This document shows, one piece after another, positions 50,200 through 61,005 of a DNA stretch of 64,000 nt (position 1 is the stretch's first letter; each line of letters begins with the position of its first letter). Both the position numbers and the translations under genes were made by a program. The notes under the pieces are model-generated. The model did not search any database and was not told the DNA's origin. It worked only from the letters and a program-made list of their open reading frames with translations. Origin of the DNA: Saururus chinensis (taxonomy: Eukaryota > Streptophyta > Magnoliopsida > Piperales > Saururaceae); contig CP141146.1 of the NCBI GenBank assembly GCA_035235625.1, positions 2,784,501 through 2,848,500 of the forward strand, read 5' to 3'.

Positions 50200-51558
50200 C
50201 TCGCCGTGGAGGGTGTGGATGAGTTTCATTCGCCAAAATGTCTATGTACCCGCCTTCTTAGCCTTCGGGGTCGCCCTTTGGCCATCCATCAAGTGAGCCT
50301 CTTCTGAAATTGGTGTGATTCATATAATAATTTGGGAGTCTAGCTTCAGCTGCATAAAGACCTCCTCATACCACTTCCTCATTCGGTGATGAGCTAGAAG
50401 CTTCTTCCTCGATTTTTCGTCAGCTGGGTCAAGTTTAACAGCCTTCTCTATGTCGCTCAAACGTTGGGTAAATCATGGCCATCTCTTGCACCTTGGGCTA
50501 CATAGATGACCACTGGGAGCCCATATGGATGTATGCTCATAAAACCATATTTGGCCAACAATACAAAAGAAAATGGTTAGTAGTGTAAGTATGACAATTT
50601 AGTCGTATTACCGATAACACACTTTGAGGTCAAATAGTATTATCGATAATACGATAGTTCATCATAGTGTAATGTCCTCTACACAATATTATACTTAGTC
50701 GTGTTACCAATCATATGATAGTTCTACGTGCGTGTTATATGTCGTATTTTTGATAACACGATCGATTTGATATTGTGAGCGATATGACGATATATATGTG
50801 TTTGTAAACATATTGTGTCATTAGATAGACGAGAATGAAATTTATCATGGTATATAAAATACGAGTGTTACTTGGAGCACTAATGAAGCCCCAATGAGAA
50901 TTTCGGCCATGGCGGAACACTCATCCTGTCTGCTCATGATGTTTCAGTGAGCTGTTGATATGGCTCTCATCAACATATCATATACGACGCTAGCCCAATT
51001 GTAGCTCCCCACGATCGACAAGTCATCCATGTAATCACATAGAGATGGGGATATGACTCTGTTGCTTTGTGTGAATAACATGAGGACACCCATGTGCACA
51101 ATAGCCAATTGTGCAAAGTCCTTGTCTGAAATAGATCGTGTTTCGGCATCCACTTCTTTCAACATTTCTTCAAGTCTTGTCTTCCCTGGCCGCTTCCCTT
51201 GGAAGAACTTATTGTAGAATTGCCCCTTGCCTTGGGCAGCCTTCCTCTCGCTACTTTTCAATTTACACTGGTTTCTTTTTCCACTCAAACCTGTTATCAT
51301 TGCCACTTTATCCATAGTAAGGGGTAGTCTTTTACCTCTTATGTTAAAGACCTCATGTGAGTCATCCCAACACTCACCAATGAGAACATCCAAGAGCAGC
51401 CTGGAGATGATGATGGGCTCACAATCATATACTGGGCAAAAACCTGACTCCACCAAGATGGCTTTACAACAAGAACGTGAATCTACAAGTTTTTTTGATA
51501 GACGAAGTCCAACGGGAAAACTATTCGTTCCTAGATTCGGTCTTCTCTCGTAGATCAT
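50200..51558 (-). pseudogene. DUF1985-type gene carried by the MULE (ULP1-like family relative)
   Basis: An open stretch of 204 codons (51558-50944) has the layout of plant DUF1985 proteins: FNIRGKRLPLTMDKVAMITGL, then the AIVHMGVLMLFTQSNRVISP segment, then YNWASVVYDMLMRAI. The frame continues past an in-frame TGA at 50944-50946 through AMAEILIGASLVLQ to a GT donor near 50873. The next piece at about 50560 reads IWFYEHTSIWAPSG, the expected continuation. Such genes, often fused to a C48 (ULP1) protease, travel inside plant MULEs of the Kaonashi type (established knowledge). No protease catalytic motif is visible here. The downstream part is low-complexity and may be lost to the LTR insertion. 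Confidence 0.75.
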
Positions 51559-52691
51559 CTTCTTTTTTTCTTATGTTGCCTTCACTGACTCCACCATTTG
51601 CTATAATGCTCTAACTTTATATCTGCAAAATTGGATAAATATATGTATATCAACAAAGGGTCGTGACCATAATCAATAGTCGCGTCGATTTACATTATCT
51701 GACTAACTTCTATTTATATGATAAGTATATCTATCATGTTATTGAACATACGATAAGAGAATCTCTCTTACACGATATCATAGCAGTTGAATATCGAGTT
51801 GCCAACGTCTTCTCGAACACAGGATATATGATTTATCATCTTTATGCAAACATAATAGTTTGCTTCGATTGCATATGTCGTGTGCTTTCATACACGCCAA
51901 ACTAAAAATCGTGCATACAAATATCCAATGTAGATTTTGGTAAAGGCCTTGCAACAAAACCACCATTGATTTTCTCCAAACCAGATTAACCCCTCGTTCA
52001 ACCGCTGCTTTTCTAAAAAATTTACTCCTTTATCGAGATTGTGTCAAACGGAACCTCGCTACACAGCAAAAACTAACCTTGGGGCGTACAATTTCAAAAT
52101 CAATTTGCAAAACAAGATAAAATAAAATTAACGCCAGAGTGTTTTTCAAAAACTCGTTCCGAAATAAAAACAACCCTAATCTTCAATGTTTAGTCGGATA
52201 GGTCGTAAAATCTCATCTCGCATTGTGTGAACACCACTCAATCAGAGGACTTTTAAATTAAAACAAACTTTTCAATCGAAAAAAACTTTTCAATCAAAGG
52301 AATCACTGGCGTTTTAAAATCGTTTGCATGTAAATGCGACTTCGTGAAGATTTTACACGATATAAAACCCTATCTCTGGTCAAAAATATTTTTGTCCAAA
52401 ATTTATATTATATCATGTTATTTGATGACATTTGTGTTTAAAATTTAGCTAATGAAAATTTTCATACTTTGGTCAGTCAATATGGAAAAAACATAGGGAC
52501 TTCAAAGTATTGAGGACTACCTTAGTAGTTAAAAAATATGAACAACTGCTTCTTAGTTGAAAATCAGACAATATGTGTGGACAGTTGTCTCCATAACTGC
52601 TGACAACTCTCATTAATTTCTTCATGGCTTCAACGAAATCAATAACAGCTTCTATTACAAAAGCGTTTGTGAAGAGTTTTCCTCTCTCGTG

Positions 52692-55600
52692 TCACATGTC
52701 AGACACAGACCAAAGATACGCTTCTCTTTCAGTAGCTCGCTTCTCATTTTGCCTCTTGAATAATTCCTTCTCGTATCCTATAAGATAGAAAAAAACTATC
52801 AGCCTCCACTATATACTAAGCAACTAGAGGTAGAAAAACAATATGGAGTGATTCTATGCTTCCCACAAATGACATTTAACAAAAAATAATGTTTATATGT
52901 GAAGACGTTGTCCTAATTAACTTTCCCTTTATTACTTTGGCAACCAACCTGCCATTGACATGGGCCAACCCTATTCGGCGGTACAAGCCCCTATGCAAAG
53001 CACATATTTAACCTCAAGTTTCAACCAAACAAGCTAGAGATGCTAGAACTCACCATTGCTGCGGTCCACTCCATCCCAATGCCGTCCAGGTTTAATGCCA
53101 TAACGATTTACAGGGGGGTCGATACCTCTTTTTATCCAACTGTGAGTAGGTATTGTCTGAGGAATTAGAAACCCAGATTCCTTCATCTTCTCATTATCCC
53201 CCAAATCTTCCAGAACAAGCTCCTCATTTTTCCTCTGCACAAAGAAAAGGAATAAATATGCCATATTGTCATATTACTGCCTAGTAATTCAGTTTTATTA
53301 GATGTCCGGGGTATTTTTCATAAGAAAAGAATTACCTTGACCAGGTGAGCCATAGGATCACCAAATCTGATCCTCTGCCTTAGCATTTTATCAAGCTCGG
53401 GATCATCCCTGCAAAGATAACAAGAAGGTGAGAAAACAAATGCTAAAACTGCAATAAAATAATCAGTATTTTTTCCTAAAATCCACTTCCACATTGCACA
53501 GAATTCAAAAGAAGCTTAGAAGTCAAAAAATACCTTGTTCTTGCAAATGGTTTTTCCTTCTCCATTTCAATCTCATGCAACCTAGCTTCAGCTTCTCGCT
53601 TCTGAGCTAAGCCTTTGCCCCACTCCAACTTTTTGTCCTAAAAGGTAGAACAAGAACATAATTTCCATGAATCAGCACACTAGAAGACTTCACATGGCGT
53701 GTTGTTTACACTGCTTTAGTCATTAACTCATTAACAGTAACTGTTATAACATTGCAACATGCATTTAAATACACCCCATTAAAAATCCTTTAGAGAAATG
53801 CTTCAGTTGAAAAATGAGCTACCTTAGGTTTTTCCTCGCGCCCATGTAATTTAACATACTCCTCCTTTGATATGCGTTTTCCTGCAAAAAATTTCACACT
53901 AACAAATATAAATACACTGCGAACTATGGGCACAAGTAAAGAATATATGTCGGTAGAACTAGCTTTATAAAAGCAACCAAAGTAGAGACATTTAAAGTCT
54001 AGTAGCTTAGCACAAATGCTGCAACCAAAATTTCTATCGCACCTTGATGACGATATACAGGTTCAGCACCTCTACCACTTATAGATGGGTCCAATGTAAT
54101 GTACCTGTAAAAGCAACATCCTTAAACATGTGATTTAGATATAATAAAATAAGTCACGAAAGGTAATTTTGTGATAACAGAAGAATACAAAGATAAAGAT
54201 GGTGCTTGCAACACATAATAGGCAAAATAGTTGTGACAGTAGAAAGATGAGAAAATGCTCGAAAAAGGGCTGAGGTGTTATAGTTTTTTTTTCTGATCCC
54301 CCCCTCCATACCGTAGTCTTAGTAATAGCAGAAAAGATATTATCAATCCATGAAAAAGATACCCTGCAAGGGCTTGCAAAGGTTATTACTTGCAAATCCT
54401 GTCAGACACAAAGTGGTGGGACCAACTTAAATGGGCAAATTGACATGTGGGATCCATCCATCTGAGCATGTAAAGTCAGCCAAACTTTACATGGCCAGGA
54501 TGGGGCCCACATGTTTGAATCTGGCCATATTTAGTGGGCTCTCATTTCGAGGGTTACTTCCTATCTCCCTTGGTCCCCATTTGTGGGACCACCTAGGCAC
54601 TCACATGAAGAGGGTTTGCACCTAATACCTATGTGAATGATCGCAGGGGATTCCAATAATTTCTCCCGATAAATTGATAATTTTAAAATTTTAAAAAAAT
54701 TGCTATCTACCCTCAAAATAAGAGATGCCAAACTGATATATTCTTGGGTCTCAGTATCTCTTCTTCAGCAAAAAAATGTTACAGATTAAATCAGCATAAC
54801 AATTTATAGTACAATCTATAATCAACAGTTCCGTGTTGCCACTGCACACAATATGTTAAAAAAAAAACCAGTGGGAGATCCTAAGGAGAAAAACTTGCAG
54901 AATATTAATACCTAATCTGTAAGACATGCTGAACTAAACTAAAATAGAGTGTAGCGGAAAAGGATATTGAAAAACGGTACCACAACTTAAGTTGAGAACA
55001 GATAAAACATATAAATAATTCATATGAGGTAAGAGGATTACCTCAATCTCTCCTCTTCTTTTGTTTTATCAATCTCTTCTTTTATTTCATGTGCAGTAAA
55101 TAAACCAGCTTTTCTTCCCTCTTTTCCAGGATTATTATCCTTCCTAGTTTTCCTCGGAGGGGAAAGGTCTGATTGGGAAGAACAGATATTTTCAGGTTGA
55201 GTTAACTGTTCCAAACTTCGGTGCTGTAACCGTCTAGGTGGGGATAAATCCTGCTCCGGACTAACAGATTTTGGTCGCAAAGATTCAGGCTCTGGAGAGG
55301 GTGTGTCCACACGTTTTCTCCTCCGACGTGGGGGAGACTGGTCAGGACTTCCAAAGCCATACTGAGGGGGGGAACCTTGTCTTTGTGGTGGGGACACATC
55401 AGGATCAGTTACTTCAGATAAATGTTTAGGATATGATGTGTCAACCCGCCTTTGCCCACGGCGAGGTGGTGATAGATTAGGAGATACAGATGCAACTTTC
55501 TGCTGGAATGCTAATTTTCCTGAGGGAGATGAACACCGAATTTGGTCTATGGATAGGTTATGCTCGGGTTCTGGGGAGGGAGTGTCAGCTTGTCTTTGCC

Positions 55601-56114
55601 CTCGACGGGATGGGGACAAATCTGAAATTTCATCTACCAAATTGGAAGGGCCTTGTCTTTGTGGTGGGGACAAATCAGGATCTTCTCTATCCAAGTTTTG
55701 TTTTGCAGTATCTGAGACAGAAACCCAACCACTTCCATCATCAGAAATTGTAAGATAGGGTCTCTGCTCTCGAATCTGTTCGAGGCGCTTCATTCTCTTC
55801 ACTTCAATATCTTCATCAATTTGAGGTGCAGCTTCATCTGATCAGATTAAAAACGAAATTTATGTGGTCAAATTGCTAAGAATCACTACCATGAACAGCA
55901 TCACTTAAGTAAGGATTTCTAACTTACCAGCAGAATCTTTATCTTCCTCCTCAAGCTGAACTGGTTTTTGCCAAACAGGATCTTCATCAACCACCAATAC
56001 ACCCGTTGGATCTGATTTTTTCTTCTGTTTTTTCTTCTTTTTTTTCTTTGGATCTTCGACATCAGTTTCATATCTTTTAAGGTATTCTTTGAGGGAGAGA
56101 GAGGTGGATGCCAT
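52692..56114 (-). CDS. BUD13: BUD13 homologue, spliceosome RES complex
   Basis: Complete 515-aa gene. Eight exons join in frame: 56114-55928, 55837-55042, 54104-54043, 53881-53823, 53637-53534, 53408-53336, 53234-53054, 52777-52692, all GT-AG. BUD13 is part of the retention and splicing complex with SNU17 and PML1 and helps activated spliceosomes handle weak introns (family knowledge). The N-terminus MASTSLSLKEYLKRYE is typical and is followed by a lysine run. The large second exon encodes seven repeats of the type DLSPPRR. The conserved C-terminal block contains YGIKPGRHWDGVDRSNGYE, whose Trp is the known SNU17-binding residue, and ends REAYLWSVSDM. A leader exon ending near 59569 (AAAGAG|gtacgg) and an acceptor at 56193 suggest a 5'-UTR intron of more than 3 kb. 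It is divergent from SUA. Confidence 0.96.
54400..54615. repeat. Imperfect hairpin in the BUD13 intron
   Basis: ACATGTGGGATCCATCCATC...GCATGTAAAGT (54443-54477) is followed by its imperfect inverted copy ACTTTACATGG...CCCACATGTTT (54483-54517). Outer blocks GTGGTGGGACC and GGTCC...GTGGGACCACC extend the symmetry. It is probably a small transposon remnant in the second intron. Confidence 0.45.
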
Positions 56115-56199
56115 TCTATTCCCAACCTTTTGGTAAAATTCACAAAATACACACAAACAACTGCCAGTCCGAAGCCCAACACGATCAGAAACCTACATA

Positions 56200-59100
56200 T
56201 TAATTCAAAAAAGGATTGATAGTATGCATTAAATAAAAGTGTACAAGGATTCCAGAGGCAAATTCATACACTTGAAAAAATTCCTCATTTGGAGCCAACC
56301 AAATAATTTAAAATAGAACAAAAAACTAAAAAGAAATGGGTGTTAGTCATTCTGTATTTTAGACTGTTGCATTTCAGATTCTCTATTTTAAAATGCAGAC
56401 CAAAACCCTGCATTTCAGACGCTCAATTTTAGAATACAACAAGAATCCTGGCCTTTCAGAATGCATGACAAAATGTACGATAGAATTCAACTTTCATCTA
56501 AACATAAGATCAAGTGTGGTAATCGATCTTTCGGACATGGTTAAACACTGACTGTGACCGTGTCGGACTATTCTAACTGTTTAAGCTTTTTACTGTGTTT
56601 ATGTCTGACTGTACCACGGACACAGACTGTGTTTTGATTATTTTTTTTACCTCTACCTGAGTGACTCACTCAAGTAACCTTGTATTTTAGTATATGCCAA
56701 TTAGGGTTAATAATTTTCTTTAATTTGCAACTATGCAAGCAAGGTTAAAAGGGGATTAATAATCCAAACAATCTCCCAAGTTCCACCAGAGCATTTTCCA
56801 ATGGCTTGGCACCTCTGCAAATGAATATCTCAGGGAAGTGGCTTTTATAGTAAACATTCAAAATGTGAACTATCCAGGAACCAACTAAAGCTACCATCGC
56901 AATGGGAGAATTTCTGTGAGATTGATTGATGAAGCCATGGTCAAATCAGGCCAGTCGAAGGAAGTGTTATAATGATAAATGGCAACCCAAGCACAAAATG
57001 TCCTCCAGAATTCAGCTAAAAGGCACAAAAATGTTAGAAGGGAGAGAGATTGACAAAATAATCTCCAGCCGATACTAAACTTTCATTCCACATATGTGAA
57101 CTTGTTAGCTTATCCTTTTTGTTGAGGATACTTATTTACTAGAGTCTTCAGGCTTGGCTTCCTTTTTATTTTTCTTGAGACCACCTACAGATTATTAACT
57201 TCTAATAAAAAAAATCATATATTTTTGCATCTTCCCTTCAAATGTTTTTGCCTCTTAGCCTTAAGCTACTGCAACATTGACATAATTCCAATAGAAATTC
57301 CAAACACTCCCACATAGATCAAAACAAGCCAAATTTGATAAAGTGAACGTAAAAAAGGTGGCCTGAGTTGAAGATATTTTTTCATCAGTCCACTAAATAT
57401 AAAAACTTTATTTATTGCCGATTGAATAAGAAAGCCTAGATAAAGTTTTGGAAGACATTTCAACTGGCCTAACACAACATCAAATTAAACTATTGTATTG
57501 AAATAGTGATCAAATAAATCATATACATTGTAATTCTTGACAGGGCATCTTCTCAAATGGAAATGAGGTATATAAGAAATATTACCGAATAAGTTCAAAA
57601 TTCTGTGTGATCCAGCACAATAGAACTGCCACAAAATCTTGTGTGATCAAATGCTGCTAGTTACAAATCTTGCTCCATATTGGTACATCTGTAGCATTCG
57701 ACAATTTCTGCAATTGACATGTGCAACCTAGTTAGCTGTGTGAGAAACATATTTATTCAGAACTCAACATTACAAGCGAGACATCAAGTTTTAACATGTC
57801 CCCCTCCAATAAGTCCTTAAACCAGAGAATGCTGAGATATAAGTAATTGTTAGAGCTATAAACTAAACATCCAACATCAAGCCTCAGGAGGCAACATTTA
57901 AAAGAAAGAGCCTTTCACAGTGCCAAAACGCTCTCAGGAAAGACAAGTAATCTATCAAAGTTGGATCCTTTTGTGCATTTACGACATATTAGCCAATCTC
58001 AAATCTGTTTCTTTCAGTCATGCTCATGGAGAAAGTAATATGTTCGAATCTTTATGAAACTAATAAGTCATCAAACAACCATAACTAACATTAATAGCAA
58101 TTTGGTCGAAGTAAACATCTTGGAAAGTACAAATCAAATGAGCCAAAAGAAGGACCTGTGAATTGAGCTTTGGAGAATTAGTAGCTCAAGCTAGCCATAT
58201 CAAATGAGCCAATCTCCTCAAACCAATAAATGAAACCATACCAATACTTTGTACACCACAGTTGAAAAAGATAAGTAGAAACTTGATCAAATTTGCCTCA
58301 ATTCTTAATATGCAAGGCTGAACACGTGTTTGTGACAGCTGTATCAGGAAAGGCCAATTGAAGACAATGTACAATAGTGTTGTCATTATTATTATCCTTA
58401 AAGTTGCCAGACAGATCAACTAGATTGCTCTTCTATGTCCAATCAAAACCATTTGTGTAAGATTTTGTTGGACAGAAAGTCGTGTACAAAAATCATTATC
58501 CAGAAAAAAGACTCCATCTAAGATTTCAGAAGTATTAGAAAATATTTATTGAGCTTTTACTTGACTGCAATGTTTTAAAATCTGACCCAGCCACAGACCA
58601 GTTTTAATGGCCGGATGAGTTGATCAAGTCAATCTCGAAGGCATCACACCTTCAACTGCAGCAATACCTCGTCTGGCCGGAGCCATATACCAGTCATTAA
58701 AATAATACCAACACAAGTTGGGAAGAGAGTGCTGAGGAAAGAGGGGCTTTCTATGTTTGATCCGTAAAACATTTTGTCGAATAGTACATGGTTACTATTA
58801 TTCACTTGTTCAACAACCACGCAAATCCTTTTCTGAACTAATCACATCGTGCAAAGATAAACTTTAGTTCTTTCTCCATTCAAGCTCAATCAAATCACTT
58901 TCAAACATAAAAGCATAATTTTGATTCAATCAATAACCAAAATAAAGGAAAAAGTTAGAAATTTATCCCAAAGAAATCAAAATGGGTTTGTATACTATTT
59001 TAAAAGCATCAATTTTTTTGTGCAAATGCAAGTCCTGACACCGAAATGGTGAAGTGCTGAAGAACATAAAAACAACCCAGTATTAATACCTGACCGCAAC

Positions 59101-59440
59101 AAATCCAGCGAAGTGGTGAAGAACATGCACACAGAAATTGGTGTATGAGCAATCCAGCGAGGGAATCAATGAGAATCGAAGATGAAAAGAAAGTGTTGGT
59201 GACGGTGGGATAGGTGCACTGCTGAAGAGTCCATCTAGCCGAAGGCTATATACAAGAAATGGAGAAGTAAAGCTACAAAGCAAGTCGCTGGAGACGTTAC
59301 AGATCAGAGGGAAAAGAGGTGAGGGGATCGAAGAAGAGGTCCCGACACCTCCAACTCCCAACCCTTCCTAGTTTTTATTTTTTGCGACCCGTCCAACCCG
59401 TAAAACGTTCAGCAAACAAGCAACTTGCCAGAAAACCATC
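56200..59440 (-). other. Probable 5'-UTR intron of BUD13
   Basis: There is no coding exon on either strand. Short frames here have no domain. The stretch sits between the BUD13 start-codon exon and a GC-rich leader region at 59450-59810 and is best read as leader intron sequence. An extra non-coding exon ending near 59090 (GTCAG|gtatta) is possible. Confidence 0.5.
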
Positions 59441-59569
59441 TGTGATTACGAGAAATTCAGAATAAAAAAAAACAACAACACGGGAAATAGGACATCCCAT
59501 TTAACCGTGAACGCAAACTCCAGAAGGCAGAGAGAGAGGAGGAACGGGGAAGACCGTACCTCTTTCTTC

Positions 59570-60200
59570 GACTGGCCAGCAGGAGGCAGATCCTCTGGGC
59601 GAAGAAGAAAATCGTCCAGCAAGCGGCGATGGAGGGAGATTGTCGGGCGGGGAAGATGGCCGGAAGGGAATGTCGGGCCCGACGGGGGCCGGGGAAGGAC
59701 TGAGGGGGTTGGTCGTCGGGGGGCTGGCGACCGCGGGTCGCGTCGATTCGGTTCTCGGGTCTTTTTACCTGGTGGAACCGACTCGGCCCGCGCGAAACAT
59801 TCGGGTTTCAACTTTCAAGTGGGCTTCAATATTCTACTACCACGTTATGTTATCCACGGGATGGAGCCACAGGCTACTGTGTAGCCATTGGATTCTGGGC
59901 CCATGTTGTCTCTTTACGGTCAAGATCTGTCGAATTCGTAACCCCGTGGGTTCTCCCGTAGATATCAGCGCGTAGGTTTCCATTCTTTCTTGAGAGAACA
60001 GAGCATCTTATATGACCTGCGCGTACTCCCAGGAGATCAATCTTCAATCTTCTTCCTCTAGCCTTTGTCGTGTTTGGCGAAGGGCCCGGCCCTAGGGTAG
60101 CTTCTACTTACTTTCTCGGCTCCGGTGAGAGACGACGGCGACGGCGACGGGCTCCGAGGAGCGATTGATTCGACACCTTCCTCGCCTGGTAGGAGGTCGA
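59570..60200. promoter_or_regulatory. Shared head-to-head promoter region of BUD13 and SUA
   Basis: GC-rich leader sequence of BUD13 (minus) ends near 59810. Leader sequence of SUA (plus) probably begins near 60000 and includes the GACGGCGACGGCGACGG microsatellite. Fewer than about 300 bp therefore separate the two transcription starts. No TATA box is evident, as is common for housekeeping bidirectional promoters. The SUA leader probably splices from near 60190 to 60922 (ttacag|GATAG). Start sites are inferred. Confidence 0.5.
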
Positions 60201-61005
60201 CGTCGCCTTCTGTTGTTTCCCCATTTTCGTTTATACCTTTTTTTCCATTTTCGTCTTGACCTTTTTTTCTAAAGGGAATGGTTAAGCTGTATGTATGGTT
60301 TTAACATGGTTTTGATTTCGTCTGTAAGCAATAAGCAAATATGGATGGATGTTGGGAAGGAATTAAGAGGAGATTAGGGAAAGTGACCTTGTTTCACTTC
60401 AATTGTTGATTATTGATTGTTTCTGCTAAGGATTTCGTATTTTTTGTTTCGTTTGTTGCGTCCTGATGGATTTGGAATTTATAATGGTCGTGTTGCCACT
60501 GCGAAGGAGTATTTGATTTTTCATTGTATAAGTTCAGGAAGGGAGTGATCAATTTATGTGCACTTTTCGCAGGGGAGGGAAATAGATGGGCACGGGGTCA
60601 TTGTAAGGTTTAAGTAGGGCAGCTCCTTTTGGATTCAGATGGCTATATCTGTTTAGAGAAGTCGGAGCAATGATGATAAACAGTGAAACCAGTTGAAGAC
60701 AATTTCAAATTTTATGACTTTTTTTTAGTTTCATATTTGGTCGCCCAACTCAATATGCTTTTATAGCAGTAATGATAATGATAATTATTTTGAGGGCTAA
60801 TGATGGGACAGTAGTGTGGGGAATATGTTTCTGACGGATTCCATCACCAAAGGTGGCCGATTAATGTGATTATTACTTGGTTGACATGGGTATAACTGTC
60901 TGTTTGTGCATCCATTACAGGATAGATTCCTAAAACAACTTGCATTTGAAGCCTTTTGAAAGGCCGGCAAGAACTCACAAGGTCATCATCACAGACCCAA
61001 AAGAA

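Larger units (their letters stand above)
27719..52500. mobile_element. Very large composite Mutator-like element (MULE)
   Basis: The left edge (about 27719-27830) and right edge (about 52385-52500) are imperfect inverted copies over about 110 bp. Shared blocks include TTTTTTCCATATT, ATGAAAATTT, TTTTAAACACAAATGTCAT and TTTTGGACAAAA, in the same order when one side is reverse-complemented. The flanks are TTCAAAATA (27710-27718) and TTCAAAGTA (52501-52509), a 9-bp target duplication with one difference, the usual MULE length. Inside are a decayed mudrA-type transposase on the plus strand and a DUF1985-type gene on the minus strand. About 16.5 kb of the span is later LTR-like insertions, so the original element was roughly 8 kb. 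The right edge lies 191 bp from the BUD13 stop codon. Confidence 0.75.

Noticed and set aside
58000-58500. Possible tRNA or coding exon in the BUD13 leader intron
   Set aside because: No cloverleaf, no conserved T-loop sequence and no protein motif was found.
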